10,079 nucleotides of DNA. Origin: Puniceicoccales bacterium. GTDB taxonomy: Bacteria; Verrucomicrobiota; Verrucomicrobiia; Opitutales; JAIRLM01. This document shows positions 1 through 6,467 of the stretch, one piece after another. The stretch covers positions 1 through 10,079 of the forward strand of contig JAITSI010000057.1 of the NCBI GenBank assembly GCA_031287845.1, written 5' to 3'. Below the pieces are notes generated by a model. It made no database searches and was not told the origin of the DNA. It saw nothing but the letters and a program-made list of their open reading frames with translations. The translations under genes were made by a program, and so were the position numbers. Numbering within the stretch: position 1 is the stretch's first letter; each line of letters begins with the position of its first letter.

Positions 1-279
1 CGCGGGCCGGCCCTGATGAAGAAAAAGCTACGCTGGGCGACCTGCGCGCTGCGATAGCAGAAGCATCGCGGCCTCGAGGGCCGGCCAGGCCCGGTTGGGG
101 GCGCTGCCCCCAGCTCCGCGGTGCACCGCTTCCCCCCAGCCATCGGTGCCGGGGCGGCGACACTCCACGGAGGGGGATTGGCAAAGGGGCGCGGCAGCCC
201 CCTTTGAAACCTCCCGGCCTCCCGGCCGGCCGGGGCCTCGAGGGCCGGTGGGGTGTGGGTTTACGGGTCCTGACCCTAG
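1..279 (+). repeat. Dispersed GC-rich repeat, copy 1
   Basis: The core runs from GGCCTCGAGGG at 70 to the conserved end CCCTAG at 274-279. It contains GC-rich hairpin motifs such as GGGGGCGCTGCCCCC and GGGGCGCGGCAGCCCC, and ends with TTTACGGGTCCTGACCCTAG. Related sequence occurs at 2200-2517 (same strand), 7999-8195 (opposite strand) and, as an end only, 8291-8313. Bases 2-18 also match the outer edge of the 7999 copy, but here about 51 bases (19-69) separate that edge from the core. No convincing protein is encoded. It looks like a non-autonomous dispersed element of a REP or MITE-like kind; the class is inferred. Confidence 0.7.
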
Positions 280-354
280 CCCCGAAGTCGCGAGGGTTGG
301 AAAATTTTGGCCTTGCCGGGCCCTGCGGATCCGGGCGCCCGATTAATCGGTGGA

Positions 355-409
355 TTTGGAGCAAATCCAGGGTGGATCCGGGGCAAATCCGGGGTGAATC
401 CAAGGGAAT
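355..409. repeat. 11-bp periodic array, about five units
   Basis: TCC recurs at 366, 377, 388 and 399, exactly 11 bases apart, in units such as TCCAGGGTGGA, TCCGGGGCAAA and TCCGGGGTGAA. A degenerate unit, TTTGGAGCAAA, precedes them and TCCAAGGGAAT follows. The period is not a multiple of three, so it is not a coding repeat. The unit resembles the one in the array after the tRNA (4005-4112). The rest of 280-533 shows nothing else I can support. Confidence 0.6.
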
Positions 410-533
410 GGGAGGCGGGTCCGGAAATCTGCCGGCCGATTGAAACGGGAGTTGGCGGGATTCGCTTTGCCCGGTGCATGCCGGCTTCGTTTTTTCCCTT
501 GCCATCGATCCGATTTTGCCACACGGGACTTCC

Positions 534-983
534 ATGGGCGGGCCCACCTACGGCGATGTGGCGCGGTGGTCGATCGCAGAGTTTTCCGTGCGCTCCGCGA
601 ATGCCGGCATTGGCACCGGAATGAAAGTTTTTTTCGCTGCTACGAAAATTCTCGAGCTATTGGCCATTCCTCCCCTGCTGGTGATTGGCTTTGCGTGGGC
701 TCCTCTGGGGCTGCCGCTTCTCGGATTGGCGTTTGCCATGGGAGCCTGTGGCGGTCGTTCCCGATTGATCCCGCTCGCAGCGTGCGCAATTTGGCCCCTG
801 ATTGCCATGGACACCGTGCTGGTGTGCGTACTGACTGGCCCTGGCGATGGCGATGGCGACGCTGGCGCAGCCGATGCAAACAATTTGCACCATGCCGAGC
901 CCAGGGAAACCAGCTCCCGGGGAGAGGAGAAAAAAAGCGGCGGCACTTCCTGGGAATCTTTTTCGAAATCCCGGTGCCCGTGA
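534..983 (+). CDS. Small hypothetical membrane protein
   Basis: The frame encodes 149 residues from the ATG at 534, chosen because GGGA lies five bases upstream (ACGGGACTTCC). An ATG at 474 in the same frame would add 20 residues, and one at 621 would remove 29. Residues about 36-70 form a long hydrophobic stretch (ILELLAIPPLLVIGFAW onward) and residues about 78-102 a second one (LIPLAACAIWPLIAMDTVLV). A short polar tail rich in Asp, Glu, Lys and Ser follows. This two-lobed hydrophobic layout with a polar tail recalls inclusion or host-membrane proteins of intracellular bacteria, but no family is recognised. It is convergent with lpxD, 67 bases away. The other frames here read as Arg/Trp-rich noise, which favours this one. 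Confidence 0.55.
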   Translation: MGGPTYGDVARWSIAEFSVRSANAGIGTGMKVFFAATKILELLAIPPLLVIGFAWAPLGLPLLGLAFAMGACGGRSRLIPLAACAIWPLIAMDTVLVCVLTGPGDGDGDAGAADANNLHHAEPRETSSRGEEKKSGGTSWESFSKSRCP

Positions 984-1050
984 GTGGCGTGGGCGAGTTG
1001 GAACCGGTGCTGTAAAAAATTGCCGGCCGGGCTGGAATTTCCATTCCGGG

Positions 1051-2151
1051 TCAGCGGTCCAGGCCGTCGCCGACGGGATCGTACGGGTCTGGATCTTCCC
1101 GGTCTGCGGCGGGTGGCGTATCCGGCCGGGGAAGATTTTTTTCCAAAAATTCCACGCGGCGGAACAGTTCCGGCACACGCTTGCGCAGGACAAAGTAGCG
1201 ATTTGCGAGGGCCAGCGGCATGGCGGGAGTGCCCCGGACGATGCTTCCCGGCGGCAGGTTGCCCGTCACCCCCGCCTGGGCCGCGACCATGCTGCCGGCG
1301 CCGATGGAAATGTGGCCCGCGATCCCGACCTGGCCGCCCAGTGCCACGGAATCGCCCAGACGGGTGCTGCCGGCGATGCCAACCTGGGCCACGATGGCGC
1401 AGTTCTTGCCCAGGGTCACGTTGTGGCCGATGTGCACGAGGTTGTCCATCTTCGTGCCGCTGCCGATGCGGGTTTCGGAAAATCGAGCCCGGTCGATGGT
1501 GCAGTTGGCGCCCACCTCCACGTCCTCTTCCAGCACCACCCGGCCGACGTGGGCTAGCTTGTAGAGCCTATCCCCCTCGGACGCATAGCCGTAGCCGTCC
1601 TTGCCGATGACCGCGCCGCTGTGGATGACGCAGCGTGCTCCCACCTCCACGTCCTGGTAGAGGCATACCCGCGGGTGGAGCCGGGCGGACTCTCCGATGT
1701 GGCAGCGGGGGCCAATGGTGCAGTGGGACTGGACGACGGCGTTGGCGCCGATGCGGGTCTCGCCGTCGATTGTGCAGTAGGGGCCGACGGTGGCGCTGGG
1801 ATGGACGGTGGCGTCGGCGTCGACGATGGCCGTTGGATGGATTCCCGCCGCCATTGGCCGACTTTGCCCGCGCTCCAATTCCATGCAGAAGAGGTTCATG
1901 GCCTGGGACGGGTTCGGCAGCAGGAAGTGGGCCACCCCGGGCCGGGGCTTTTCCGCAAACGACTCCGGCAGCAGCAGGATCGATGCCCGGCTTTCCGCCA
2001 CCCGGGCCGCGTAGCGACGGCTATCCAGAAAGGCCAGATCTCCTTCCCTGGCCAGTTCCAGGGAGGCAACTCCCCGAATTGTGCCCGCAAAGTGTCCCAG
2101 GACGGCCGTGGGATGCAACAGCTCCAGCAGCCGTTCCATGCTGTATTCCAT
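1051..2151 (-). CDS. lpxD: UDP-3-O-acylglucosamine N-acyltransferase LpxD
   Basis: LpxD transfers the second hydroxyacyl chain from acyl carrier protein to UDP-3-O-acylglucosamine, the third step of lipid A synthesis, in the cytoplasm. The 366 residues begin with the LpxD uridine-binding domain (GVASLELAREGDLAFL). A left-handed beta helix of hexapeptide repeats then runs from about residue 103 to 310 (for example IGANAVVQSHCTIG, LGDSVALGGQVGIAG). The signatures DGYGYA and DNLVHIGHNV are present; by family knowledge the second His (H243) is the catalytic base. A helical C-terminal tail with a short acidic and Pro-rich end closes it. The frame is open to a TTG at 2208, but that extension enters repeat copy 2. 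The ATG at 2151 (AAGGGGG just upstream) or 2139 fits the family N-terminus better. Downstream, a T6 run at 1014-1019 follows GC-rich sequence on this strand, a weak terminator candidate. Confidence 0.95.
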   Translation of the reverse strand: MEYSMERLLELLHPTAVLGHFAGTIRGVASLELAREGDLAFLDSRRYAARVAESRASILLLPESFAEKPRPGVAHFLLPNPSQAMNLFCMELERGQSRPMAAGIHPTAIVDADATVHPSATVGPYCTIDGETRIGANAVVQSHCTIGPRCHIGESARLHPRVCLYQDVEVGARCVIHSGAVIGKDGYGYASEGDRLYKLAHVGRVVLEEDVEVGANCTIDRARFSETRIGSGTKMDNLVHIGHNVTLGKNCAIVAQVGIAGSTRLGDSVALGGQVGIAGHISIGAGSMVAAQAGVTGNLPPGSIVRGTPAMPLALANRYFVLRKRVPELFRRVEFLEKNLPRPDTPPAADREDPDPYDPVGDGLDR

Positions 2152-2199
2152 GGCCCCCTTCTGGCGCCGGGGAATGTCCAGGGCAATACAAATTGCTGG

Positions 2200-2517
2200 G
2201 GCCTCCAAGGCCGGCCGGGGCCTCGAGGGCCGGCCGGGCCCATTTGGGGGCCCGGCCCCCAGATTCGCTTCCCCCGATTATCGATGCTGCGGCACTCCGT
2301 GGGCGGGGGATTGGCAAATGGGCGCGGCAGTCCCCTTTGCTTTGGGACCTCCAGACCTCCCGGCCTCCCGGCCGGCCGGGGCCTTTTGTGGGCGCTGTTC
2401 CCAGCTTCGCCATGCTTTGCTTCCCTCAAGCCATCGGTGCCGTGGCGGCGCCACGCCGCGGGGGGGCTGGAGGGGGGCGCAGCCCCACCGTCAACCGTTT
2501 ACGGGTCCTTACCCTAG
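2200..2517 (+). repeat. Dispersed GC-rich repeat, copy 2 (composite)
   Basis: This is the longest copy. It appears built from two head-to-tail subunits: GGCCGGCCGGGGCC occurs at 2209 and again at 2371, each followed by related hairpin sequence. The element ends with TTTACGGGTCCTTACCCTAG at 2498-2517. It fills the gap upstream of lpxD, so any lpxD promoter must lie within or beyond it. The left edge overlaps the optional N-terminal extension of lpxD. No coding capacity is convincing on either strand. Confidence 0.75.
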
Positions 2518-2816
2518 CGGCCCAGCAGGCGGCGGGCTGCCATTGCCGCCGCCGCGGTGCGGACCAGGAGCAGCGCCAGCGTGGCAAAGAAAAGAATTCG
2601 GCAGAGAATGGGCCGGCGCCGGTGGACGTCATTTTTGCCGAAGGTGCAGGGAAGGAAGGAGCGGCCCTTTTCGACGGCGGACCGCTGGCGGAGGGCGGGT
2701 GGATTTGGGGCGATGGGCCGGCTGCAGCTCCGGGATGGATGGGCCCAATTTTCCAACCTGGCCACGACCGGTGCTACTTTTTCCTGCAATGGGGACTTGC
2801 GGGGACGGCGCCGCAC
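2514..2816 (-). CDS. Possible small protein with C-terminal membrane segment
   Basis: An open frame of 100 residues starts at a GTG (2816), with AGGG eight bases upstream. The first half is basic and unrecognisable. The last 30 residues form a hydrophobic segment (ILCRILFFATLALLLVRTAAAAM) ending in Arg-rich RRLLGR, as in a tail-anchored or small inner-membrane protein. Third codon positions are mostly G or C through the second half, as in the neighbouring genes. Its TAG stop lies inside the conserved CCCTAG end of repeat copy 2. Its start is only 17 bases from the divergent gpsA start, which leaves no room for separate promoters and lowers confidence. The N-terminal half may not be translated. 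Confidence 0.35.
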   Translation of the reverse strand: MRRRPRKSPLQEKVAPVVARLENWAHPSRSCSRPIAPNPPALRQRSAVEKGRSFLPCTFGKNDVHRRRPILCRILFFATLALLLVRTAAAAMAARRLLGR

Positions 2817-2833
2817 GGCTATGACCCTGGTTC

Positions 2834-3919
2834 ATGTTGTCCGGGAGCGCAAGGGGAAAATGTGCCGTCCTCGGGGCGGGAGCCTGGGGGACCGCCGTGG
2901 CCCTCCACATGGCCCGCCGCGGCTTCGCCGTATTTCTTGTTCCCCGCGACGATGCCCACGCGGAGCGCATGGGGCGGGAGCGGTCCAACGGGGAGTACCT
3001 GCCGGACATTGGCTTTCCGGAAAATTTGCGCGTGGAGCCGTCCTTTTCCATCCTGTCCGCCGTGGACTTTGCCTTCCTCGCCTGTCCCTCCGCCGGGGTC
3101 CGGGAGTTCTGCCAGCGCATTGCCGCCGTTTCCCTGGCCGGGCGGACCCCTCCCCCGCTCATTACCCTCTGCAAGGGACTGATTCCGGAAACCCTGCGCC
3201 TTCCGCTGCTCGAGGTGGAGGAGCTGCTTCCCGGCTGGGCGACCGCCGTGCTTTCCGGTCCCACCCACGCGCTGGACGTTGCCCGTGGCCTGCCGACCTC
3301 CGCCGTCCTCGCCTCCCGGAGCGATCACCTGCTGGAGCTGCAGTCCTGGATCCACTCCCCCCAATTCCGCCTCTACCGCACCGACGACGTGCGGGGCGTG
3401 GAGCTGGCTGGCTGCCTGAAGAATCCCTACGCCATCGGCATGGGCATCGCATCGGCGCAAAATCCGGGGGATAACGGCCGCGCCGCGCTGTTTACCCGCA
3501 TGCTCTGGGAAATGGCCCGCATCGGCGAGGCCCTTGGCGGCAGAAGGGAAACTTTCTTTGGCCTCAGCGGGTTGGGGGATTTCCTCGCCACGGCCGAGGG
3601 GCGCTGGAGCCGTAACCGCAGCTTCGGGGAGCGCATCGGCCGGGGGGAAAGCGCGGAAAAAATTTTAGCGGCGGAAAAGATTACCGTGGAGGGCTATCGG
3701 GCCGCGGCCGGCTTCCACGGAATCTGCCACGGCCGTTCCATTTCCTGTCCCATTCTCGATGAAATTTGCGCCATCCTCCACGGGGGCCGATCCCCGCAGG
3801 ATAGCTTTTCCGCCCTGGTCCACCGGGAAATGCGGGGGGAGGACGGGGGAGCCGGCTGTGCCGCGGACGAATTTTGCCACACTTCCGCCTTGTCTCCGGA
3901 TCCCGGCCGGCCATTGTAG
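2834..3919 (+). CDS. gpsA: Glycerol-3-phosphate dehydrogenase [NAD(P)+] GpsA
   Basis: GpsA reduces dihydroxyacetone phosphate to sn-glycerol 3-phosphate, the backbone precursor of membrane phospholipids, in the cytosol. The 361-residue product has the N-terminal Rossmann motif VLGAGAWGTA (Gly14, Gly16, Gly19). It also has TLCKGL with Lys114, SGPTHALDVARGLPTS at 141-156, the active-site region GVELAGCLKNPYAIGMGI with Lys196, NGRAALFTR, FFGLSGLGDFLAT (242-253) and SRNRSFG (259-265). These match the family in order and spacing. The ATG at 2834 is the first in frame after a stop, and the Rossmann motif begins at the usual distance; no good ribosome binding site is seen. The C-terminus is slightly longer than typical and tails off in a Pro-rich stretch. 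The tRNA gene begins six bases after the stop. Confidence 0.95.
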   Translation: MLSGSARGKCAVLGAGAWGTAVALHMARRGFAVFLVPRDDAHAERMGRERSNGEYLPDIGFPENLRVEPSFSILSAVDFAFLACPSAGVREFCQRIAAVSLAGRTPPPLITLCKGLIPETLRLPLLEVEELLPGWATAVLSGPTHALDVARGLPTSAVLASRSDHLLELQSWIHSPQFRLYRTDDVRGVELAGCLKNPYAIGMGIASAQNPGDNGRAALFTRMLWEMARIGEALGGRRETFFGLSGLGDFLATAEGRWSRNRSFGERIGRGESAEKILAAEKITVEGYRAAAGFHGICHGRSISCPILDEICAILHGGRSPQDSFSALVHREMRGEDGGAGCAADEFCHTSALSPDPGRPL

Positions 3920-3925
3920 TGCCGT

Positions 3926-4001
3926 GGGCCCTTAGCTCAGCGGTAAGAGCAGGGGACTCATAATCCCTTGGCCGGCGGTTCGAATCCACCAGGGCCCACC
4001 A
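3926..4001 (+). tRNA. tRNA with CAU anticodon, probably tRNA-Ile2
   Basis: A full cloverleaf can be drawn: acceptor GGGCCCT (3926-3932) with AGGGCCC (3991-3997), D stem GCTC/GAGC, anticodon stem GGGGA/TCCCT, anticodon CAT at 3959-3961, T loop TTCGAAT, discriminator A and an encoded CCA (3999-4001). The 5' half GGxCCCTTAGCTCAG and the loop context GACTCATAATC resemble the minor isoleucine tRNA (E. coli ileX type), whose C34 is changed to lysidine by TilS to read AUA. Elongator tRNA-Met is the alternative. The T stem (GGCGG/CCACC) has one C-A mismatch, C3976 with A3988. The tRNA may be cotranscribed with gpsA. Confidence 0.93.
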
Positions 4002-4004
4002 CGC

Positions 4005-4112
4005 TCCGTGGCTATTCCGTGGCTATTCCGTGGCTGCTCCGTGGCCGCTCCACGGCTATTCCACGAATACTTCCCGGATACTTCGCGGACATTCCACGGG
4101 ATACTCCGATGG
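4005..4112. repeat. 11-bp tandem array downstream of the tRNA
   Basis: Nine units and a partial tenth begin three bases after the tRNA CCA. Starts are at 4005, 4016, 4027, 4038, 4049, 4060, 4071, 4082, 4093 (12 bases) and 4105. Units 1-2 are TCCGTGGCTAT, 3 is TCCGTGGCTGC, 4 is TCCGTGGCCGC and 5 is TCCACGGCTAT; later units decay. Units 1-4 carry CCGTGG and unit 5 onward carries CCACGG or relatives, the reverse complement. The two halves can therefore pair; CCGTGG at 4039-4044 and CCACGG at 4050-4055 form a 6-bp hairpin with a 5-base loop. It could act in 3' processing or termination of the tRNA transcript, but no T run follows closely. Confidence 0.85.
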
Positions 4113-4118
4113 AAAAAC

Positions 4119-4255
4119 TCAAAATCCCAGGTTGAGGGCCACAATCCCGACCGCCACCACTGCCTTGGCCGTTGACCAGAGGCGGAGCCGCGAAAAATCT
4201 TCGCCGACTTTTTCTTTCAGCCGTCGATAAATTCCAAAACCGGGAGTTTTTCCAT
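4119..4255 (-). pseudogene. Broken small ORF with hydrophobic C-terminus
   Basis: On the minus strand, the frame ending at the TGA at 4119-4121 reads YRRLKEKVGEDFSRLRLW, then STAKAVVAVGIVALNLGF. This is a charged helix followed by a short membrane-like segment, with protein-like codon use. The frame has no ATG, GTG or TTG upstream of this coding-like part and is closed by a TAG at 4287-4289. An ATG at 4255 lies one base out of frame, and adding one A to the A5 run at 4247-4251 would join it to this frame as a 43-residue protein. Either this is a one-base deletion in a former gene, a slippage-controlled gene, a sequence error, or chance. The product is not recognised. It would be divergent from the Inc-like gene. 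Confidence 0.35.
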
Positions 4256-4349
4256 CGGAGTAAAGGCTTGTCCTTTCCCTTGCGTCCTATTTCTATCGAT
4301 TGTGCCCTTGTCCGGTGTGAAGTTGACTTCGACGGGCCGTGCCCGCGCG

Positions 4350-5192
4350 ATGGAAACCCTGGGACAGGCCATTCCGCTCGTCGTCACGGCCTTGGCCCTG
4401 CTTGGCATCGTGGTGGCGGTGGTTCTTTTTTTCGCGACCACCGCCGTTTCGCTTGCCGTCCTGTGGCCGGTGGCCATTGGCTGCGGCTGCGCGGTGCTCT
4501 CGGGCCTGCTCGTCTTTGCGATTTTCCGCCGCCGTGCCAGGGATGGGAAGAAGGGTGCCGGGGAAGAGAATATTGCGGAAGAATTTGCCAATGGCGTAGG
4601 AACTGGGATTGGGGAAGAAACTGAGGTTAGGGAAGAAACTGAGGTTAGGGAAGAGAATCGTGAAATTTGCTGGGAAAACATCGACGCCATGCCCGAAGAA
4701 AGAAGGATGATTGAACTAAGGAAAAAAATTTGCGCCGTCGCCGCAAAAATTCCCTTTCTAAGCGAGGGTGAAGTGAAAATTTTTTCGAAATCACCCGTGC
4801 AAGAGAACGATGTTGTAATGGTCTTGAACCGCATATTGATGAATTTTGATAAAATAGGAGCAGCGGATTTATACGATACTGTTCTAGACATATTTAAACT
4901 GCTTTCCCGCAATTTATTGACATATGCAATTTGTACGGATTTAGGAAATCAGCTTTCCCTCTACGGAAACCTGTTCTGCTGGCGTCGAAGTCTAGGTGAC
5001 GATGAAATTTTTTTTCTGAGCGGTGCTCTTACTTTACTTTGGGGACGCCTTTCCCCCGAAGAACTTCTGAAAATTTTTACCGGCTCAGATCCAGTTGTGC
5101 GTAATCTGGTGCTTGTGATCGAAGAACGGGCAAAGTTCATCTCGGAAATTGAAATAGCATGGGGCAATCTTCGGGCATATGCGAAATTTTAG
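4350..5192 (+). CDS. Inc-like two-helix membrane protein, hypothetical
   Basis: The product has 280 residues from the ATG at 4350. A GTG at 4302 in the same frame would add 16 residues (PLSGVKLTSTGRARA); neither start has a clear ribosome binding site. Residues about 6-30 and 32-58 are two hydrophobic segments (IPLVVTALALLGIVVAVVLFF; LAVLWPVAIGCGCAVLSGLL) with almost no loop, then FRRRARDGKK. This bilobed hydrophobic hairpin near the N-terminus is the hallmark layout of chlamydial inclusion-membrane proteins, although no sequence relationship is claimed. A Glu-rich linker with a perfect 18-bp duplication (ETEVRE twice) follows. The last 165 residues are predicted helical and much more A+T-rich in DNA, suggesting a joined module of different origin. 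It is convergent with the OTU gene, 76 bases away. Confidence 0.75.
   Translation: METLGQAIPLVVTALALLGIVVAVVLFFATTAVSLAVLWPVAIGCGCAVLSGLLVFAIFRRRARDGKKGAGEENIAEEFANGVGTGIGEETEVREETEVREENREICWENIDAMPEERRMIELRKKICAVAAKIPFLSEGEVKIFSKSPVQENDVVMVLNRILMNFDKIGAADLYDTVLDIFKLLSRNLLTYAICTDLGNQLSLYGNLFCWRRSLGDDEIFFLSGALTLLWGRLSPEELLKIFTGSDPVVRNLVLVIEERAKFISEIEIAWGNLRAYAKF
4617..4652 (+). repeat. Perfect 18-bp tandem duplication inside a gene
   Basis: GAAACTGAGGTTAGGGAA occurs at 4617-4634 and again at 4635-4652 without a mismatch. It duplicates six residues in frame in the acidic linker of the Inc-like protein. Identity at every base suggests recent slippage. Confidence 0.9.
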
Positions 5193-5268
5193 GCCTCGCG
5201 CATCCGTTCCGCTGGCATCTCCACGCGGAATTGGGGAAATTTGACCTCCCCTTACTTTGTAACCATGT

Positions 5269-6348
5269 TTAGCTGTTCCCGGCATCGGGATCCCGGTTTG
5301 ACTTCACTTTTTCCGCGCGCTCCATGCTGATGAACATCATATCGTCCTCCTCATCGTCCGTTATATTTTGTGCGGAATCTGGTTCGTAGAAGATTGGTAT
5401 AATATTTTCAACATCTCCCACATAGCAGCGCGCGTGGTGGTCGACCAGGAGGAGGGCGCCTCCAATTTCCTTAGCGGCCTCCTTAAAGCGATCAAGGTCA
5501 AATTCACGAGTTGTGGATATTTGGCATGTGCCCTCCTTCGTGCAAAGGTAGTACATCTCAGTGTCGGGAATTTGAGAATCGAAATAGATAATTGGAATAT
5601 CCCGGCCTATCGCCTTGGCGCATGGTGCGAGGTCCTGTGCACATAGGCAGGTGCCAAATTGGCCCCGTTTCACATTGGATTGTTGCTGTGCCAAAACCTT
5701 TCGGTTCTCCGCGGCCATGTTGCATACCTCGGTAAAGTCGCCGTAGGTAAAATCTGCCATGGATTTATTTTTGCTCTTTGCCAGGAGCAGCGTATTCATG
5801 GCATAGAGCATGCAATTGCCGTCGCCGGGAATTTTATAGACCGTCCCATTGCATCCGGTTCTGTCATATAGAACCTTTGCCAGTTTGGCGTGGGGACAAA
5901 AATTTGCCAGGAAAAAAAAACGCCGGAAAAGCCTGCAAAGCGTTTCGTAGATTGGAGTGGATTTCAACCACTCCAGGGTGGTCATTTTGCGCTTGGAATC
6001 GTCCGTTTTCTTAGCATATTTCTCCCCATTCGCCAGAAGATTAATTTGTTCAGAAATTTTGTTCTCCAGAGTGTTCTGCAGCTTGATTAAATGATCTGAT
6101 TCTGCGCTTTCGATCCCCTGCATAAAAAGTGGAGTCTCTTCCTTGGTTAAAAATGTTTCTGCGAGGATTTTCAGGCCATCCATTTCAAAGATTCCTTTTT
6201 TAATCCCCTCTAAAATTTGCCTTAGGGACGGGAGGACTGCGCCATGAGTTGAGAGATCGTATACGTGAAATTCTTTTTCCGATTGGTCGTTCGAATTGCG
6301 GACGGGCACGGGCACGGGAGTGTTAGGAAAATTCGTGAAAGGCACCAT
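5269..6348 (-). CDS. OTU-family cysteine protease, putative deubiquitinase effector
   Basis: The product has 359 residues; the start at 6348 is fixed by AGGAG seven bases upstream. Residues about 165-320 carry an OTU fold signature: YKIPGDGNCMLYAMNTLL with Asp176, Gly177, Asn178 and nucleophile Cys179. FGTCLCAQDLAPCAKAIGRDIPIIYFD (split in register about residues 231-257) follows, the region that in OTU proteins precedes the second half of the fold. LLLVDHHARCYVGDV then supplies His304 or His305 as the general base. OTU proteases cleave ubiquitin chains, and bacterial members known so far are mostly effectors delivered into eukaryotic cells. The usual aromatic residue directly after the His is absent here. 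The N-terminal 160 residues are helical and unrecognised, beginning VPFTNFPNTPVPVPV; an acidic tail (DDEEDD) ends the protein. The gene is A+T-rich compared with the flanking Nudix gene, with which it is divergent. Deubiquitinase activity is inferred. Confidence 0.85.
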   Translation of the reverse strand: MVPFTNFPNTPVPVPVRNSNDQSEKEFHVYDLSTHGAVLPSLRQILEGIKKGIFEMDGLKILAETFLTKEETPLFMQGIESAESDHLIKLQNTLENKISEQINLLANGEKYAKKTDDSKRKMTTLEWLKSTPIYETLCRLFRRFFFLANFCPHAKLAKVLYDRTGCNGTVYKIPGDGNCMLYAMNTLLLAKSKNKSMADFTYGDFTEVCNMAAENRKVLAQQQSNVKRGQFGTCLCAQDLAPCAKAIGRDIPIIYFDSQIPDTEMYYLCTKEGTCQISTTREFDLDRFKEAAKEIGGALLLVDHHARCYVGDVENIIPIFYEPDSAQNITDDEEDDMMFISMERAEKVKSNRDPDAGNS

Positions 6349-6365
6349 CGTAAAACTCCTGGGCC
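6349..6365 (-). promoter_or_regulatory. Ribosome binding site of the OTU gene
   Basis: On the minus strand AGGAG is followed by TTTTACG and the ATG at 6348. This rules out the much longer upstream reading frame, which overlaps the Nudix gene and is Arg/Pro-rich noise. Gene A has the same AGGAG and seven-base spacing. Confidence 0.8.
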
Positions 6366-6467
6366 AGGCTATCCCGCAGGGAGGGTTTGTCCAATTTTTT
6401 CTCCGTTTTGCGAAATTTTTTTTCGCTTCTCCTTGCCTTCCGGCTTCCCGTGCGGGAGAAGGATGGC

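Noticed and set aside
276..524. Minus-strand open frame across the first 11-bp array
   Set aside because: The product is a Pro-rich translation of the repeat and array with only a GTG start and no other coding signs.
5269..5370. Ubiquitin-interacting motif in the acidic tail of the OTU protein (DDEEDDMMFISMERAEK)
   Set aside because: The required Ala and the Ser four residues later are not in place; only the acidic part fits.
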